Part shown: in pieces, positions 6,450-6,665 of the stretch
Position numbering within the stretch: position 1 is the stretch's first letter
How the letters are laid out: every line of letters starts with the position of its first letter
Assembly (NCBI GenBank): GCA_903904765.1
Contig: CAIVEA010000990.1
Coordinates: forward strand, 1-6,665
Direction: 5' to 3'
DNA from: an uncultured Chloroflexota bacterium
GTDB lineage: Bacteria > Chloroflexota > Anaerolineae > Aggregatilineales > Phototrophicaceae
DNA: 6,665 bases
Notes under the pieces: model-generated
Databases searched by the model: none
Told to the model about the DNA's origin: nothing
Seen by the model: the letters and a program-made list of their open reading frames with translations, nothing else
Translations under genes and position numbers: made by a program

Positions 6450-6475
6450 AAGACCCGCCACTGTGCGGGTCTTTT
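6450..6475 (+). terminator. rho-independent terminator of the NapC-like gene
   Basis: A 9-bp perfect stem, AAGACCCGC (6450-6458) with GCGGGTCTT (6465-6473), closes a 6-nt loop. The T-run at its end is only TTTT (6472-6475). It begins 29 nt after the stop codon. The AA before the stem gives little T-run on the other strand, so it is mainly rightward. Confidence 0.85.
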
Positions 6476-6542
6476 GATTCACAGGGGCATTTTCGTCCAC
6501 GAACAGAGTGTTGTAAGATGAATAGAGCGAATGGACGCTGCG

Positions 6543-6571
6543 TTGAGTTTGCAGCCGACTCGCTGTATAGT
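6543..6571 (+). promoter_or_regulatory. promoter of the gene entering at the right edge
   Basis: TTGAGT (6543-6548) and TATAGT (6566-6571, five of six matches to the -10 consensus) are separated by 17 nt. The start of transcription would be near 6578, about 33 nt before the ATG at 6611. It lies beyond the upstream terminator and so opens a new transcription unit. I see nothing else in 6476-6542. Confidence 0.6.
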
Positions 6572-6610
6572 GGTCTTTAAGCGCAGGTTCAAAACCAGTG
6601 TGAGGTTTGC

Positions 6611-6665
6611 ATGTCCTCTTTCTTTGGCAACCGCCGTCAATCCGAACCGATTGTTACCCCCCCAC
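6611..6665 (+). CDS. start of an unidentified gene, cut by the window edge
   Basis: An ATG at 6611 opens a frame that reads MSSFFGNRRQSEPIVTPP and leaves the window without a stop. GAGG lies 5 nt upstream (within GTGAGGTTTGC) and a good promoter lies 40 nt upstream, so this is probably a genuine start. The 18 visible residues are polar and Pro-containing with no signal peptide or motif, and I cannot assign a function. Whether it belongs with the cytochrome genes cannot be judged; the intervening terminator and separate promoter suggest independent expression. Confidence 0.5.
   Translation, partial: MSSFFGNRRQSEPIVTPP

Overview
The window is a compact bacterial electron-transfer locus. It carries four c-type cytochrome genes, with 28 predicted haem c attachment sites in total. 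On the left is one tRNA gene, and at the right edge is the first 55 bases of another gene. The organism is most likely a member of the Chloroflexota (Anaerolineae-like). This is an inference from the Thr/Pro/Ala/Glu-rich linkers next to signal peptides and membrane anchors, from the style of the cytochrome b domain, and from the architecture of the NapC-like protein. The sequence contains no taxonomic marker that settles it.

Layout. Positions 1-147 are AT-rich non-coding sequence with the promoter of a tRNA-Val(CAC) gene (148-221) and a possible leftward promoter. A terminator hairpin (230-260) follows the tRNA. A second, symmetrical hairpin (281-312) lies where the tRNA unit and the leftward cytochrome operon converge. 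From 4469 down to 336 on the minus strand is a three-gene operon: a nine-haem c554/NrfA-like cytochrome with a C-terminal anchor (4469-2547), a nine-haem cytochrome of repeated two-haem modules, also with a C-terminal anchor (2550-1396), and an integral membrane cytochrome b fused to a one-haem class I cytochrome c (1370-336). The first two genes overlap by ATGA and the third starts 25 nt after the second. The 281-nt region 4470-4750 is a divergent control region with a good leftward promoter, a weaker rightward one and two short dyads. Rightward from 4751 to 6421 is a single gene for a NapC/NirT-type nine-haem cytochrome ending in a PSCyt1-like c domain. It has its own terminator at 6450-6475. 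A well-formed promoter (6543-6571) then leads to a gene that starts at 6611 and runs off the window.

Working model (inference). Two membrane entry points for quinol electrons, a b-type protein and a NapC-type protein, face each other across one promoter region. Between them are two membrane-tethered, outward-facing nine-haem cytochromes that could act as conduits or as a reductase/oxidase. The b/c fusion protein keeps the His ligands expected for one b haem but seems to lack both ligands of the other. The NapC-like protein has two non-canonical haem motifs (CX3CH and CX4CH). The terminal electron donor or acceptor cannot be read from this window.
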